This document shows positions 9,245 through 17,963 of a stretch of 64,000 nucleotides of DNA, one piece after another (positions within the stretch are counted from its first letter, which is position 1; every line of letters starts with the position of its first letter). The notes under the pieces are model-generated. The model searched no databases and had not been told where the DNA came from. It saw only the letters and a program-made list of their open reading frames with translations. A program made the position numbers and the translations under genes. This DNA is from Acidaminococcus fermentans_A (GTDB lineage Bacteria; Bacillota; Negativicutes; Acidaminococcales; Acidaminococcaceae): contig NZ_JBQOUY010000013.1 of assembly GCF_052216985.1 (NCBI RefSeq), positions 1 through 64,000 of the forward strand, read 5' to 3'.

Positions 9245-10507
9245 ATGATGACAACATCAACAGGCACCAAGAAAAAGACAACTTGGGAAAGAATCAAAAA
9301 TATGGGACCGGGAGCCATTGTGACAGCAGCGGTAGTCGGGCCTGGGACGGTCACCACCTGCGGCCTGTCTGGGTATAGTTTTGGATATTCCCTGGCCTGG
9401 GCGTTGATCTTCAGTGTGATCGCCATGGTGATCATGCAGTTCATGACATCCAAGATTGGGATTGTAGGGGAGATGGGATTAGCCGATGCGGTACATAAAG
9501 TATTTTCCAAAAGTCCCTTTCGGGGGCCGTTGTTCCTTTTGCTCATCGTTGCCATCTTTTGCGGGAACTGTGCTTATCAGGCAGGTAATGTGGTGGGGGC
9601 TTCTGTTGGCCTCGGCATCGTCTTTGCCCCGTATCGGACTCTCTTCTGCATCATTATCTCTGGGTCTGCGCTGGCTCTGGTGCTGAGCGGCAAAATCAAA
9701 TATATTGCTAATGTGCTGACTGGGCTGGTTTTCCTGATGGCTGTTGTATTTTTGATTACGGCTATTATCGTTGGTGTGGATGTGAAGGCTCTGCTGCGTG
9801 GGATGTTCGTTCCCAGCATCCCTTCTGGATCCCTGCTCAACGCCATCGGGCTGATCGGGACCACTCTCGTTCCGTATTGTCTGTATCTCCACGCTTCCAC
9901 CACGGCCAGTGAAAAGGCAGTGGATAAGGAAGAAGCTTTGATCGATGCCAAATATGATTCTGTGACCAATGCCGTCCTGACGGCTATCATTTACGTCAGC
10001 ATCATGGTGGTAGGCTTCAGCCTGTTCCAGCGGGGTGAAACGGTGAAGGGTGTGGCTGATTTGGCCATGGGTCTGGAACCTCTGGCCGGGACGGCTGCCA
10101 AAGCGATTTTCTCCATCGGGATCTTCGCTGCCGGGATCAGTTCCGCTACCACGGCTCCTCTGGCTGCTACCTATGTAATCACCGGGATATTAGGGTGGTC
10201 CACGGATCTGAAGGATAAGAGATTCCGTGCCATCACTACGGTGGTGTTCATCCTGGGCTGTGTGGTGGCCATCATGGGCGGCACTCCTACCAACATCATC
10301 ACCATTGCCCAGGCTATCAATGGGGTGGCACTGCCTCTCAGCGTCTGCCTGGTGGTATATGTGGCCAATGATGTGGGTGTACTGGGCAGCTACAAGAATA
10401 CCGCCATCCTGAATGTGGAAGGTTTGGCTGTTGTAGTTATCACCCTCTTCATGGCATATCGTACTTTCATGGTCTATGCACCGAAGATGGCCCAGATGAT
10501 CGGCTGA
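9245..10507 (+). CDS. NRAMP-related transporter lacking the metal-binding residues
   Basis: A 420-residue membrane protein with the NRAMP fold pattern and about 11 membrane segments. The first helix has GPGT at 32-35 where metal transporters have DPGN. The sixth has VPY at 209-211 (TTLVPYCLYLHAS) where they have MPH. The Asp, Asn and Met that hold the divalent metal are therefore absent. This matches the YcsG-type branch, whose gene in Bacillus subtilis sits in the ycsF-ycsG-ycsI-kip cluster tied to 5-oxoproline metabolism. Here too the next gene is a YcsI (DUF1445) homologue. It therefore probably moves an organic substrate, perhaps 5-oxoproline or a related acid, not metal ions. Starts at 9245 and 9248 are equally possible. 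Confidence 0.8.
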   Translation: MMTTSTGTKKKTTWERIKNMGPGAIVTAAVVGPGTVTTCGLSGYSFGYSLAWALIFSVIAMVIMQFMTSKIGIVGEMGLADAVHKVFSKSPFRGPLFLLLIVAIFCGNCAYQAGNVVGASVGLGIVFAPYRTLFCIIISGSALALVLSGKIKYIANVLTGLVFLMAVVFLITAIIVGVDVKALLRGMFVPSIPSGSLLNAIGLIGTTLVPYCLYLHASTTASEKAVDKEEALIDAKYDSVTNAVLTAIIYVSIMVVGFSLFQRGETVKGVADLAMGLEPLAGTAAKAIFSIGIFAAGISSATTAPLAATYVITGILGWSTDLKDKRFRAITTVVFILGCVVAIMGGTPTNIITIAQAINGVALPLSVCLVVYVANDVGVLGSYKNTAILNVEGLAVVVITLFMAYRTFMVYAPKMAQMIG

Positions 10508-10518
10508 GAAATCTCACA

Positions 10519-10577
10519 AAAAAAGAAAAATTCCATCGGTTGTTCTATGATACACTGGATGGAGCTTTTCTTTTTCT
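10519..10577 (+). terminator. Hairpin between NRAMP-like and DUF1445 genes
   Basis: AAAGAAAAATTCCATC (10522-10537) pairs imperfectly with GATGGAGCTTTTCTTT (10558-10573), followed by T-rich sequence. It could be a partial terminator lowering expression of the DUF1445 gene relative to the transporter, or could separate the two genes. Confidence 0.5.
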
Positions 10578-10614
10578 CTCATGATTTTGTTTACTAATAG
10601 AGGAGGATGCAACG

Positions 10615-11424
10615 ATGGAAAACAAATATGCTCATTATACACCCCAACAGGTCCGGGAACTGATCCGCAAGGGAGATATCACGTCCAGTACGTCCGGAAT
10701 GGCTACCGGATATGTCCAGGCCAATCTAATCTGCCTGCCGGGGGATTATGCTGAGGAATTCTACGAATTTGCCAAACTGAACCCCCAACCCTGCCCGGTC
10801 TTGGAAGTCTTCGAGAAAGTTCCGGTCTCTACTTTCCTGGCTCCGGGAGAAAATGTCCTGAGCAGCATTCCCTGGTACAATATCTATCGGGACGGGAAAC
10901 TGGAAAAGACCATCCTGGATGCCAATGCATACTGGACGGAGGATATGGTGGGGTTCCTGATCGGCTGCAGCTATTCTTTTGAAGAAGCCCTGCTGAAAAA
11001 TGGCATCGAGATCCGCCATATGACACTGGGGACACCGGTCCCTATGTTTCGGACCACCATTGCCTGCAAGCCTTATGGCCGGTTCCATGGGAATTATGTG
11101 GTCAGCATGCGTCCTATGACGCCAGAAAATGCCGAAAAAGCCAAAGAGATCACCGAACAGTTCCCCCGGGTCCACGGCGGCCCTGTCCAGATCGGAGATC
11201 CGGCGGCCATCGGCATCAAAGATGTGGACCAGCCGGATTATGGCCAGCCGGTTCCCTTCCATGAAGGAGAGATCCCTGTGTTCTGGGCCTGCGGGGTGAC
11301 GCCCCAGTTCGTAGTGGAAAATGTCAAGCCGCCCATCGCCATTTCCCACCGGCCCGGGTACATGTTCATCAGCGATATCTTGAACACTGAAATCGAAGAA
11401 AAACTGGCGGCCAAGGAGAAATAA
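10615..11424 (+). CDS. DUF1445 / YcsI family protein (D-glutamate cyclase-like, putative hydro-lyase)
   Basis: A 269-residue soluble protein of the DUF1445 family, often annotated as putative hydro-lyase. It shows family blocks such as TSGMATGYVQANL, FLIGCSYSFEEAL, GNYVVSMRPM, and FWACGVTPQFVVEN near the C-terminus, with SHRPGYMFISD closing the protein. The family includes the N-terminal part of mammalian D-glutamate cyclase, which converts D-glutamate to 5-oxo-D-proline; the bacterial reaction is inferred only. The start is ATG 10615 after GAGGAGGATGCAACG. It is paired with the NRAMP-like transporter as in Bacillus ycsG-ycsI, but PxpABC 5-oxoprolinase genes are not present in the window. Confidence 0.8.
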   Translation: MENKYAHYTPQQVRELIRKGDITSSTSGMATGYVQANLICLPGDYAEEFYEFAKLNPQPCPVLEVFEKVPVSTFLAPGENVLSSIPWYNIYRDGKLEKTILDANAYWTEDMVGFLIGCSYSFEEALLKNGIEIRHMTLGTPVPMFRTTIACKPYGRFHGNYVVSMRPMTPENAEKAKEITEQFPRVHGGPVQIGDPAAIGIKDVDQPDYGQPVPFHEGEIPVFWACGVTPQFVVENVKPPIAISHRPGYMFISDILNTEIEEKLAAKEK

Positions 11425-11471
11425 AAAAGTAGGGCTGTTGTACGCAGCGTGCAACAGCCCTACTTTTTTAT
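11424..11471. terminator. Bidirectional terminator
   Basis: AAAAAAGTAGGGCTGTTG and GCAACAGCCCTACTTTTTT flank a short loop, with A-run and T-run on either side, so it works for both convergent genes (11424 and 11478). It shares the GGGCTGTTG core with hairpins at 17930 and 20184. Confidence 0.9.
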
Positions 11472-11477
11472 TTATGC

Positions 11478-12662
11478 TTATGCTTCCTTATAGATTTTGG
11501 CGCAGGCTTCTGCCAGGCGTTTGCAGCCTTCTACGATATTTTCGTAGCTGTTGGCGAAGGAGAGCCGGACGTAATATTTTCCTTCCGGTCCGAAGACACT
11601 GCCAGGGACCAGGGCCACCTTGGCGTTTTCCAGCAGGTAGGGAGCAAATTCATCTCCCGTCATCCCTAGTTTCTTGATGTTGATGAAGATATAGAAGGCT
11701 CCTTTGGGATTCTTGCAGCTGAGGCCGGGGATGGCATTGATGGCTTTCACTGCGTAATCCCGGCGGCGGGCATATTCTTTCACCATGTCTTCTACTTCAT
11801 CTTTTTCTTCGGTCAGGGCCACTACGCCGGCTTTCTGGACGAAGGCAGGGGCACAGGTAGTCACATGCTGATGGAGCTTGTTCATGGTCTTGATCAGCTC
11901 TTCATTGGCTGCAGCATAGCCCAGGCGCCAGCCGGTCATAGAATAGGCTTTGGAGAACCCGTTCAAGGTGATGGTGCGTTCCTTCATACCGGGCAGGGAA
12001 GCGATGCTGAAGGTTTCCGCCCCATCATAGCGCAGCCGTTCATAGACTTCATCGGAAATGACCATGATGTCATTTTTGATGGCGATGTCAGCCAGTTCTT
12101 CCAGTACCTGTTTGGACAGGATCCCGCCGGTGGGGTTGCTGGGAGTGATCAGCACCAGGGCTTTGGTCTTAGGGGTGATCTTGCTGCGGATTTCGTCCAG
12201 ATCCAGCTGGTAGTCATTTTCTTCTTTCAGGGTATAGAAAATAGGGACAGCTCCCAGCAGTTTGGGGACATTCTTATAGTTCAGCCAGCCCGGGTTGGGT
12301 ACCAGGATTTCATCCCCTTCGTTCAGGATGGCTTCCATGGCGCAGAAGACGGCTTCGGACAGGCCGACGGTGACCAGGATTTCTTCCGGTTTATAGTCGA
12401 TGCCGTTCTGGACCTTCAGCTTGTTGGCGATGGCTTTCCGCAGTTCCATGGTGCCGAAATTGGAAGTGTAGAAAACATCCCCGCCCTGGATGTCCTTGAT
12501 GCAGGCGTCTTTGATGTAAGCAGGGGTATCGAAATCCGGACGGCCCAATTCGAAATGGATCACCGTTTCTCCAGCCCGTTCCATGGCCAGTGCTTTTTCA
12601 TTGACTTTGCGGATCCCGGACGGTTCCAATTCGTTCATTCTTTCAGCAATGAAATTTCTCAT
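11478..12662 (-). CDS. Class I pyridoxal-phosphate aminotransferase
   Basis: A 394-residue fold-type I aminotransferase of the aspartate aminotransferase (class I/II) family. Visible are the SNPTGG loop (175-180), Asp204 in SDEVYERL (pairs with the PLP ring nitrogen), and Lys238 in GFSKAYSMTGWRLGY (Schiff-base lysine). Full length. It transfers an amino group between an amino acid and a 2-oxo acid; aspartate, alanine or aromatic substrates cannot be separated by eye. It is monocistronic, with terminators or divergent genes on both sides, and would connect the oxo acids of neighbouring modules to glutamate. Confidence 0.9.
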   Translation of the reverse strand: MRNFIAERMNELEPSGIRKVNEKALAMERAGETVIHFELGRPDFDTPAYIKDACIKDIQGGDVFYTSNFGTMELRKAIANKLKVQNGIDYKPEEILVTVGLSEAVFCAMEAILNEGDEILVPNPGWLNYKNVPKLLGAVPIFYTLKEENDYQLDLDEIRSKITPKTKALVLITPSNPTGGILSKQVLEELADIAIKNDIMVISDEVYERLRYDGAETFSIASLPGMKERTITLNGFSKAYSMTGWRLGYAAANEELIKTMNKLHQHVTTCAPAFVQKAGVVALTEEKDEVEDMVKEYARRRDYAVKAINAIPGLSCKNPKGAFYIFINIKKLGMTGDEFAPYLLENAKVALVPGSVFGPEGKYYVRLSFANSYENIVEGCKRLAEACAKIYKEA

Positions 12663-12964
12663 AAGCAGACTCCTTTACAACATGCAGACTAGGCTTTCGA
12701 GCCCTGAAGGCTTATCTTCTTTACGGGTTTAGTATACTCTTGCCTTCAGGAGGAAATCCAATACCAAAGCTTTTATAAAGGAATAAAAAATCCTTTATAG
12801 AGAAAATTGCGATATGAAATGTTCGATAATATTCAAATAAAAAATGAAGTATAATATCTATAGTTCGGAAAATAAAAGATGAGTTTGAGGATAGAGGCCT
12901 CTTTTCTTTTATCCGAGCTGCAAAAAGTGTAAAATAGGGCAGAGAGAATGAGAAGGAGTCATTT
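12663..12964. other. Divergent intergenic region with inverted repeats
   Basis: A 302-base gap between the aminotransferase (minus) and a LysR gene (plus). TATAAAGGA (12774-12782) and TCCTTTATA (12791-12799) form a 9-bp inverted repeat. CCTGAAGGC (12703-12711) and GCCTTCAGG (12742-12750) form another, which would fold in the aminotransferase leader. No open reading frame of note. Confidence 0.4.
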
Positions 12965-13978
12965 ATGAAAAACCACGACTATGAATATGTCCGGACCATT
13001 GTCCAGGAAGGGAACTTTTCCAAGGCTGCCCAGAAACTGTATATCTCACAGCCTGCCCTGAGCGCGGCCATCAAAAAGATAGAAAAAGATTTGAACGGGA
13101 TTCCCCTGATCGACCGGAGTGTAAACCCGGTCAGGCTGACGGCGGAAGGGGAGTACTGGCTGGAAAAAGCAAGAGAGATCGACCGGATCGAAAAGCAGAT
13201 CCGGGACCATTTTGCCGCTGCTGCCGGAATCTGGAGCGGGACGATTTCTGTGGGGAGTTCGGCTTATTTCTGTGCCTATCTCCTGGCCAACTTGATCCGA
13301 GAATATCACCGGCGCAATCCGTCCTGTGAGATCGACCTGACAGAATGTGATGCCACCTCCATGGACCGGGGACTGCGGAAGGGGAACCTGGATGTAGGAA
13401 TCGATGTGGAACAGTTGGATCCGGAACTGTTCGACAGTTACAATCTAGGGAAAGAATACCTGCTCCTGGCCGTCCCAGCTTCGTTTTCCATCAACCGGAA
13501 GGTAGCGGAGTTCCAGATCCGGCGGGAACAGATCCTGGACCGGAGTTTCCTCCAGGACGAGGTGCCATCTGTGGATCTGGGCCTTTTCCAGAAGGAACCG
13601 TTCGTGCTGCTGAAAAAGAACCAGGACAGCTACCGGAGAGGCATGGCGCTCTGTGAGGAGGCCGGATTCGAACCGGATGTGACCTTGTATCTGGACCAGC
13701 TTCTGACAGCCTACAGTGTGGCCCGGAATGGGCAGACCGGCTGCGTATTCTTCCGGGATACCATCGTCCAATATGCGGAAGATACGGATAAACTCTGTTA
13801 CTATAAACTGGGCAGTCCTTTGGCCGCCCGGGATATTCGGCTTTCTGTACGGAAGAATCCCAAACCAACGAAACTTGTCCGGAATTTCATCCGGTTCATC
13901 CAGGAAAAGATGCAGGGCCAGGCCCTTTCTGCAGCAGGGGCTGATCTTTGCTCTCAAGGGAAGGAGGCGCAGGGATGA
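12965..13978 (+). CDS. LysR-family transcriptional regulator
   Basis: A 337-residue LysR regulator with an HTH at about residues 15-40 (NFSKAAQKLYISQPALSAAI). The ATG follows AGAAGGAGTCATTT. Its last bases overlap the next gene (ATGA, 13975-13978), so regulator and AEC permease are translationally coupled. It probably controls that permease and possibly the divergent aminotransferase. Confidence 0.9.
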   Translation: MKNHDYEYVRTIVQEGNFSKAAQKLYISQPALSAAIKKIEKDLNGIPLIDRSVNPVRLTAEGEYWLEKAREIDRIEKQIRDHFAAAAGIWSGTISVGSSAYFCAYLLANLIREYHRRNPSCEIDLTECDATSMDRGLRKGNLDVGIDVEQLDPELFDSYNLGKEYLLLAVPASFSINRKVAEFQIRREQILDRSFLQDEVPSVDLGLFQKEPFVLLKKNQDSYRRGMALCEEAGFEPDVTLYLDQLLTAYSVARNGQTGCVFFRDTIVQYAEDTDKLCYYKLGSPLAARDIRLSVRKNPKPTKLVRNFIRFIQEKMQGQALSAAGADLCSQGKEAQG

Positions 13979-14913
13979 GCAGTTTCAGTGTGGCAGCAGG
14001 GGCCGTAGCTCCTTTGATGTTTTTCATGGTCCTGGGATTCTGTGTCAGTCGGAAGGCCTATTTTGACGAGGTGGCCATCGCCAATTTCAATAAGCTGGTA
14101 TTCAAGGTATTCCTGCCAGCCAATATGTTTTCAGCCGTATACTTTTCTGATATTTCCAAAGTCCTGGATCCCCGGCTCATCTCTTATGCAGCGGGAGGAA
14201 TCTTGACCGTCTATCTCCTGGCCTATTTCTTTGTGGTCCGGCTGGTCCGGGATGACCGGAAACGGGGGGCCATCATCCAGATCATCTATCGGAGCAATTT
14301 CGTGATCCTGGGGGTCCCTTTGGTGGAGAATATCTATGGACCGGAAGCGGTGAACATGCCCTTGATGTTGGTCACCATCATTCCGCCTCTTTACAATGTC
14401 CTGGCGGTGTTCACCCTGGAAAAATTCCGGGGTGGCAGGATGGACTGGCGCCATATCCTCCGAGGCGTTGTGACCAATCCCATGATCCTGGGGGCACTGA
14501 TCGGGGGGGCAGTCAAAATGCTGCCTTTCCCCCTGCCAGATTTCCTGGCGAAAGCTCTGAAGGAAATGGCAGTGGGGACGACACCTCTGTCCCTAATCGT
14601 CCTGGGGGCTTCCTTCAATTTTGAAAGTGCGGTAGGAGAACTCCGTACTCTCCTTGTCTGTATCCTTTCCCGGCTGGTTTTGGCTCCAGCGGTTTTCCTG
14701 GCCGGGGCAGTCCTCTGCGGTTTCCGAGGAATCGAACTGGCCACTCTTATGTGTGTAACCATCACTCCCTGTGCGGTGGCCAGCTATACTATGGCTCAGC
14801 AGATGGACAGCGATGGAGAATTGACCGGGAACTGTGTGGTCTTCACTTCCGCCTTGTCCTGTGTGACTATGTTCCTATGGATCTTCTGTGTGAAAACCCT
14901 GGGACTGATTTAA
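13975..14913 (+). CDS. AEC-family (auxin efflux carrier-like) permease
   Basis: A 312-residue membrane protein with about ten hydrophobic segments in two halves. It shows the AEC pattern NKLVFKVFLPANMF near the first helices, RSNFVILGVPLVENIYG in the middle, and TPCAVASYTMAQQM near the end. AEC members such as MdcF or MleP move malonate, malate or other carboxylates. The start is ATG 13975 after AAGGAGGCGCAGGG; a frame extension to 13948 is rejected because it lies deep in the LysR gene. It overlaps the LysR stop by four bases and is followed by a large hairpin. Confidence 0.85.
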   Translation: MSSFSVAAGAVAPLMFFMVLGFCVSRKAYFDEVAIANFNKLVFKVFLPANMFSAVYFSDISKVLDPRLISYAAGGILTVYLLAYFFVVRLVRDDRKRGAIIQIIYRSNFVILGVPLVENIYGPEAVNMPLMLVTIIPPLYNVLAVFTLEKFRGGRMDWRHILRGVVTNPMILGALIGGAVKMLPFPLPDFLAKALKEMAVGTTPLSLIVLGASFNFESAVGELRTLLVCILSRLVLAPAVFLAGAVLCGFRGIELATLMCVTITPCAVASYTMAQQMDSDGELTGNCVVFTSALSCVTMFLWIFCVKTLGLI

Positions 14914-14922
14914 TACAATGAA

Positions 14923-14972
14923 AGCAGGGCTAGATTTTTATGCAAAAATATGCATAAAAATCTAGCCCTGCT
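14923..14972. terminator. Large perfect inverted repeat after the AEC gene
   Basis: Two 22-bp arms (14923-14944 and 14951-14972), fully complementary, with a 6-base loop. Each arm holds a GC-rich outer part (AGCAGGGCTAG) and an AT-rich inner part (ATTTTTATGCA). The tail is TATTGG rather than a T-run, so it may be an mRNA-stabilising hairpin as much as a terminator. Confidence 0.65.
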
Positions 14973-15110
14973 TATTGGTAAAAACATTCTCTCTTTTCTT
15001 TCTTTAAAAATATGGAATCCTTTTTAAGAATTTCCGAAGAATAGTTACACTATTATAGTATAATAGGCAAAAAGTTATAATGTAAATAAGATAATAGAAA
15101 TTACAAGTTT

Positions 15111-15375
15111 TTTCTGGAAACTATGAAAACTGAGTGGTATAATATCCACGTATCCAGTTTGAAGGCTGCTGAAAGGAGGGGAAAAGCATTCTTCAAACTT
15201 CTATCATACAGGAGGACGAACTATACAAATTCCGAAGACTGTATAGAGCCAGGAAGGCAACCTGCTATAATAATTTATCTTTCATAGATGGAGCCGGCTG
15301 TCCCCCTGTGTTGAATTGATGCGAAATTTCTTGTTTTCACAGACAAGATTCCAGAAAAAAGGAGAGGAGAAAACC
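15111..15375 (+). promoter_or_regulatory. Promoter and long, possibly structured 5' leader
   Basis: TGGTATAAT (TATAAT at 15138-15143) is an extended -10 box, 230 bases before the start codon at 15376. The transcript between could form several hairpins: AGTTTGAAG (15156-15164) with CTTCAAACT (15191-15199), CTATACA (15221-15227) with TGTATAG (15240-15246), and CAGG/CCTG just after. Two AGGAGG-like sequences lie inside without an obvious long frame. It matches no riboswitch class I recognise. The 462-base gap 14914-15375 holds no other gene. Confidence 0.45.
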
Positions 15376-16449
15376 ATGCAGTTTGATATCATGCATTTTG
15401 AAGCTTTGGGTGCTGAATCCCAGCATTTGGAAGAGGCTACCAAGGAAGCCCAGGCAAAGGGCCTGCTGCCAAAAGATTTAAAGTATGAAATCACGCCGGA
15501 TGACCTGCAGACCTATCTGAAAAAACATCCTGACACTGTCCTGCCAGACATCATCACCACCAAGACCCATTCTGTTTTGCCGCCTGAATATCTGAAAGGG
15601 ACCAAAAAGAGTATCGTGACCCGGAGTGCTGGATATGATCATTTTGAAGCCCTGGCTGATGCAGCCAACATCACTTCTCTGCGGAATTACTGTGTAAATG
15701 CGGTGGCCCAGACCGCCATCAAATTCGTGTACTGCACCTGCGGCATGCTGAACCAGTACACTAAAAATACGGCAACTTTTGAAAGAAACAAGGCTACTTC
15801 TTTCATGGAACTGAATGACAGACGGACTGCCACCGTTTACGGGGTAGGGAAAATCGGCAAACGGGTCTATGAACTGCTGGAAGCCAATGGGCTGAAAGTC
15901 AAGGCTGTGGACTTGCGGGCCAAGGAACTGGACAAGCTCTACAACCATACGGTGAACTTCGTTTCCAAAGAAGAAGGCATCAAAGATACGGATATCGTCG
16001 TGAACGTAATGAACCTGACCCGGATCAAAGAAAGTCCGCTCTACAATGTGGGGTATTTCTCCAAGGAATACCTGCTGCAGGCAACCCGGCCCATTGAATT
16101 CATCAATGTGACCCGTGGGGATATCGCTCCGGAATCCGGTCTGCTGGAACTGTACAAGGAAGGGAAAATCCTGGGGATCGGCACCGATGTATTCACCGAC
16201 GAAACGGCCTTCTCCGAAGCCCTGAACGGCAGAGGGGAATTCAATACGCCGGATTTGAAGGCTGCCAAGGAAATTCTGGACAAGGCTATGGACCGCAGCG
16301 AGAACTTCTATGTGCAGCCGCACCAGGGCTTCAACTCTGACCGAGCTGCTCTGGAAAAGGCCAAGGACGCCATCATCCACGTCTGCGAATGGTATAAGAA
16401 TGGCGGCAAGAAGTTCGATGAACAGCTGCCTTATTACACCCTGAAATAA
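15376..16449 (+). CDS. D-2-hydroxyacid dehydrogenase (D-lactate dehydrogenase-like)
   Basis: A 357-residue NAD-binding protein of the D-2-hydroxyacid dehydrogenase family. The Rossmann motif GVGKIG is at 156-161; Arg247 (NVTRGDIAPESG), an acidic residue in TDVFTDE (about 276), and His316 (VQPHQGF) are the catalytic set. It is longer than the 309-residue paralogue at 7798, with extra sequence around 270-310. The start is ATG 15376 after AAAGGAGAGGAGAAAACC. It is 68 bases before a GltS homologue, so the module again pairs hydroxy-acid oxidoreduction with carboxylate uptake. Relation to 2-hydroxyglutarate dehydrogenase of glutamate fermenters is possible but not shown. Confidence 0.8.
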   Translation: MQFDIMHFEALGAESQHLEEATKEAQAKGLLPKDLKYEITPDDLQTYLKKHPDTVLPDIITTKTHSVLPPEYLKGTKKSIVTRSAGYDHFEALADAANITSLRNYCVNAVAQTAIKFVYCTCGMLNQYTKNTATFERNKATSFMELNDRRTATVYGVGKIGKRVYELLEANGLKVKAVDLRAKELDKLYNHTVNFVSKEEGIKDTDIVVNVMNLTRIKESPLYNVGYFSKEYLLQATRPIEFINVTRGDIAPESGLLELYKEGKILGIGTDVFTDETAFSEALNGRGEFNTPDLKAAKEILDKAMDRSENFYVQPHQGFNSDRAALEKAKDAIIHVCEWYKNGGKKFDEQLPYYTLK

Positions 16450-16517
16450 TCACCGGGTACTTTCTAAAAGAAGGAGTCTGTAAAAGGCTCCCTACATACG
16501 AGAAATGAGGGATTGAT

Positions 16518-17912
16518 ATGTCAAAAGCAATTTGGCAAGTCTTCATTGATTTCGGCATCATGGCGATCCTCCTGCTGATCGGCCAGATCTGCCGTGCAAA
16601 GATTTCATTGTTCCAGAAAGCATTGATTCCTGCCTCCCTGATCGGCGGGGTCCTTGCCTTGATTTTCGGGCCCAGAGGCTACGGCTTCCTGCCCCTGTCT
16701 CCCCAATTCGGCGTTTATGCCGCTGTGCTGATCGTGGTCATCTTCGCTGCTACCCCTATCGGGGATACTCCCAGCAAGGATAAGGTCAACAGCAAGGTCA
16801 TCGGGGGCATGTTCTTCAACCTGACCGGGATCGCCATCCTGCAATATGCGGTTGGTATGTTCCTGACCATCTATGTGATCCAGTTCATCTGGCCGGAAGT
16901 TACGGATCCCTTTGGCCTGATGATGGCTACTGGGTATTATGGTGGCCATGGTACGGCAGCGGCTGTAGGGCCTGTGCTGGAAAGCCTGGGCTATGCCAAC
17001 ATGACGGACCTGGGGTACACCACTGCAACGGTGGGTATTGTAGGCGGTATCCTGCTGGGGATTGTGATCATTGGCTGGGGTACTAGAAAAGGCTATACCC
17101 ATTATGTAACTGACCCGCAGGAACTGCCTGTTGAACTGCGGACTGGTTTGGTTCCTCCTGAAAAACAGAAAGCTGCCGGCAGAGGCACCATTTCCGCCAT
17201 CTGCCTGGACCCCATGGCCTTCCATGTAGGTCTGATCCTCCTGGCTTCCATGCTGGGGTATTACAGCTCTGCCTGGTTCAAGGTATTCACCAAAGCCACC
17301 ATCAACTATGGTGTACCTATCCCGGCATTCTGCCTGTCCCTGATTTGGGGCTTGATCATCAACAAGTTCTTGAACAAATCCGGCGCCATTAAATATTGTG
17401 ACCGGTATTCCATCAGCCGTATCCAGGGCATGAGCACTGACTTCCTGATGGTTTCCGGGATCGGTTCCCTGAAACTGAGCGTAGTATTGGACTTTGCAGG
17501 CCCTCTGCTGATTGTCTGCTTGGCCGGTTTTATTACCAACTGGCTGTGGTTCATCTATATCGGCGGGAAGAGCTCTTTCAGCGACTGGTTCGAACGGAAC
17601 ATGATGGTCTGGGGCCATGCTAGCGGCGTAGCTGCAACGGGCCTGCTGCTGCAGCGGATCGTTGACCCTGACCTGAAATCCAGAGGGATTGAAGACTCCG
17701 GTATCGCCGATATCTTCAACCGTCCGCTGATCATCGGCTATCAGGTCATTCCGCCCATCATCATGAACTTGTATCCGCAAAATGGCGGCGTCATCGTCAC
17801 CTGGGCAACCTTCGGGATCGTGGCCATCATGTGGATCGTAGCCTATAAGTGTGGCTGGTGGGTTCCTTCCATGAAGCTGCAGAAATATGATCACAGCAAG
17901 GATGCTGCGTAA
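16518..17912 (+). CDS. GltS-family symporter (paralogue C)
   Basis: A 464-residue integral membrane protein, third GltS homologue in the window. Its paired loops are YYGGHGTAAAVGPVLES and WGHASGVAATGLLLQRIVD, very like those of paralogue A. About 11-12 hydrophobic segments. The ATG follows GAGGGATTGAT, a weak ribosome site. It is the second gene of the operon beginning at 15376. Transport of a hydroxy- or oxo-dicarboxylate is the simplest reading with its dehydrogenase partner. Confidence 0.85.
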   Translation: MSKAIWQVFIDFGIMAILLLIGQICRAKISLFQKALIPASLIGGVLALIFGPRGYGFLPLSPQFGVYAAVLIVVIFAATPIGDTPSKDKVNSKVIGGMFFNLTGIAILQYAVGMFLTIYVIQFIWPEVTDPFGLMMATGYYGGHGTAAAVGPVLESLGYANMTDLGYTTATVGIVGGILLGIVIIGWGTRKGYTHYVTDPQELPVELRTGLVPPEKQKAAGRGTISAICLDPMAFHVGLILLASMLGYYSSAWFKVFTKATINYGVPIPAFCLSLIWGLIINKFLNKSGAIKYCDRYSISRIQGMSTDFLMVSGIGSLKLSVVLDFAGPLLIVCLAGFITNWLWFIYIGGKSSFSDWFERNMMVWGHASGVAATGLLLQRIVDPDLKSRGIEDSGIADIFNRPLIIGYQVIPPIIMNLYPQNGGVIVTWATFGIVAIMWIVAYKCGWWVPSMKLQKYDHSKDAA

Positions 17913-17929
17913 TTGAATAAGTAAGTTGA

Positions 17930-17963
17930 AGGGGCTGTTGCATAGGCGACAGCCCCTTTTTTT
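17930..17963. terminator. Bidirectional terminator
   Basis: GGGGCTGT (17931-17938) and ACAGCCCC (17949-17956) with a short loop and seven Ts. It ends the GltS gene; its T-run touches the stop of the convergent DUF1275 gene. Confidence 0.85.
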
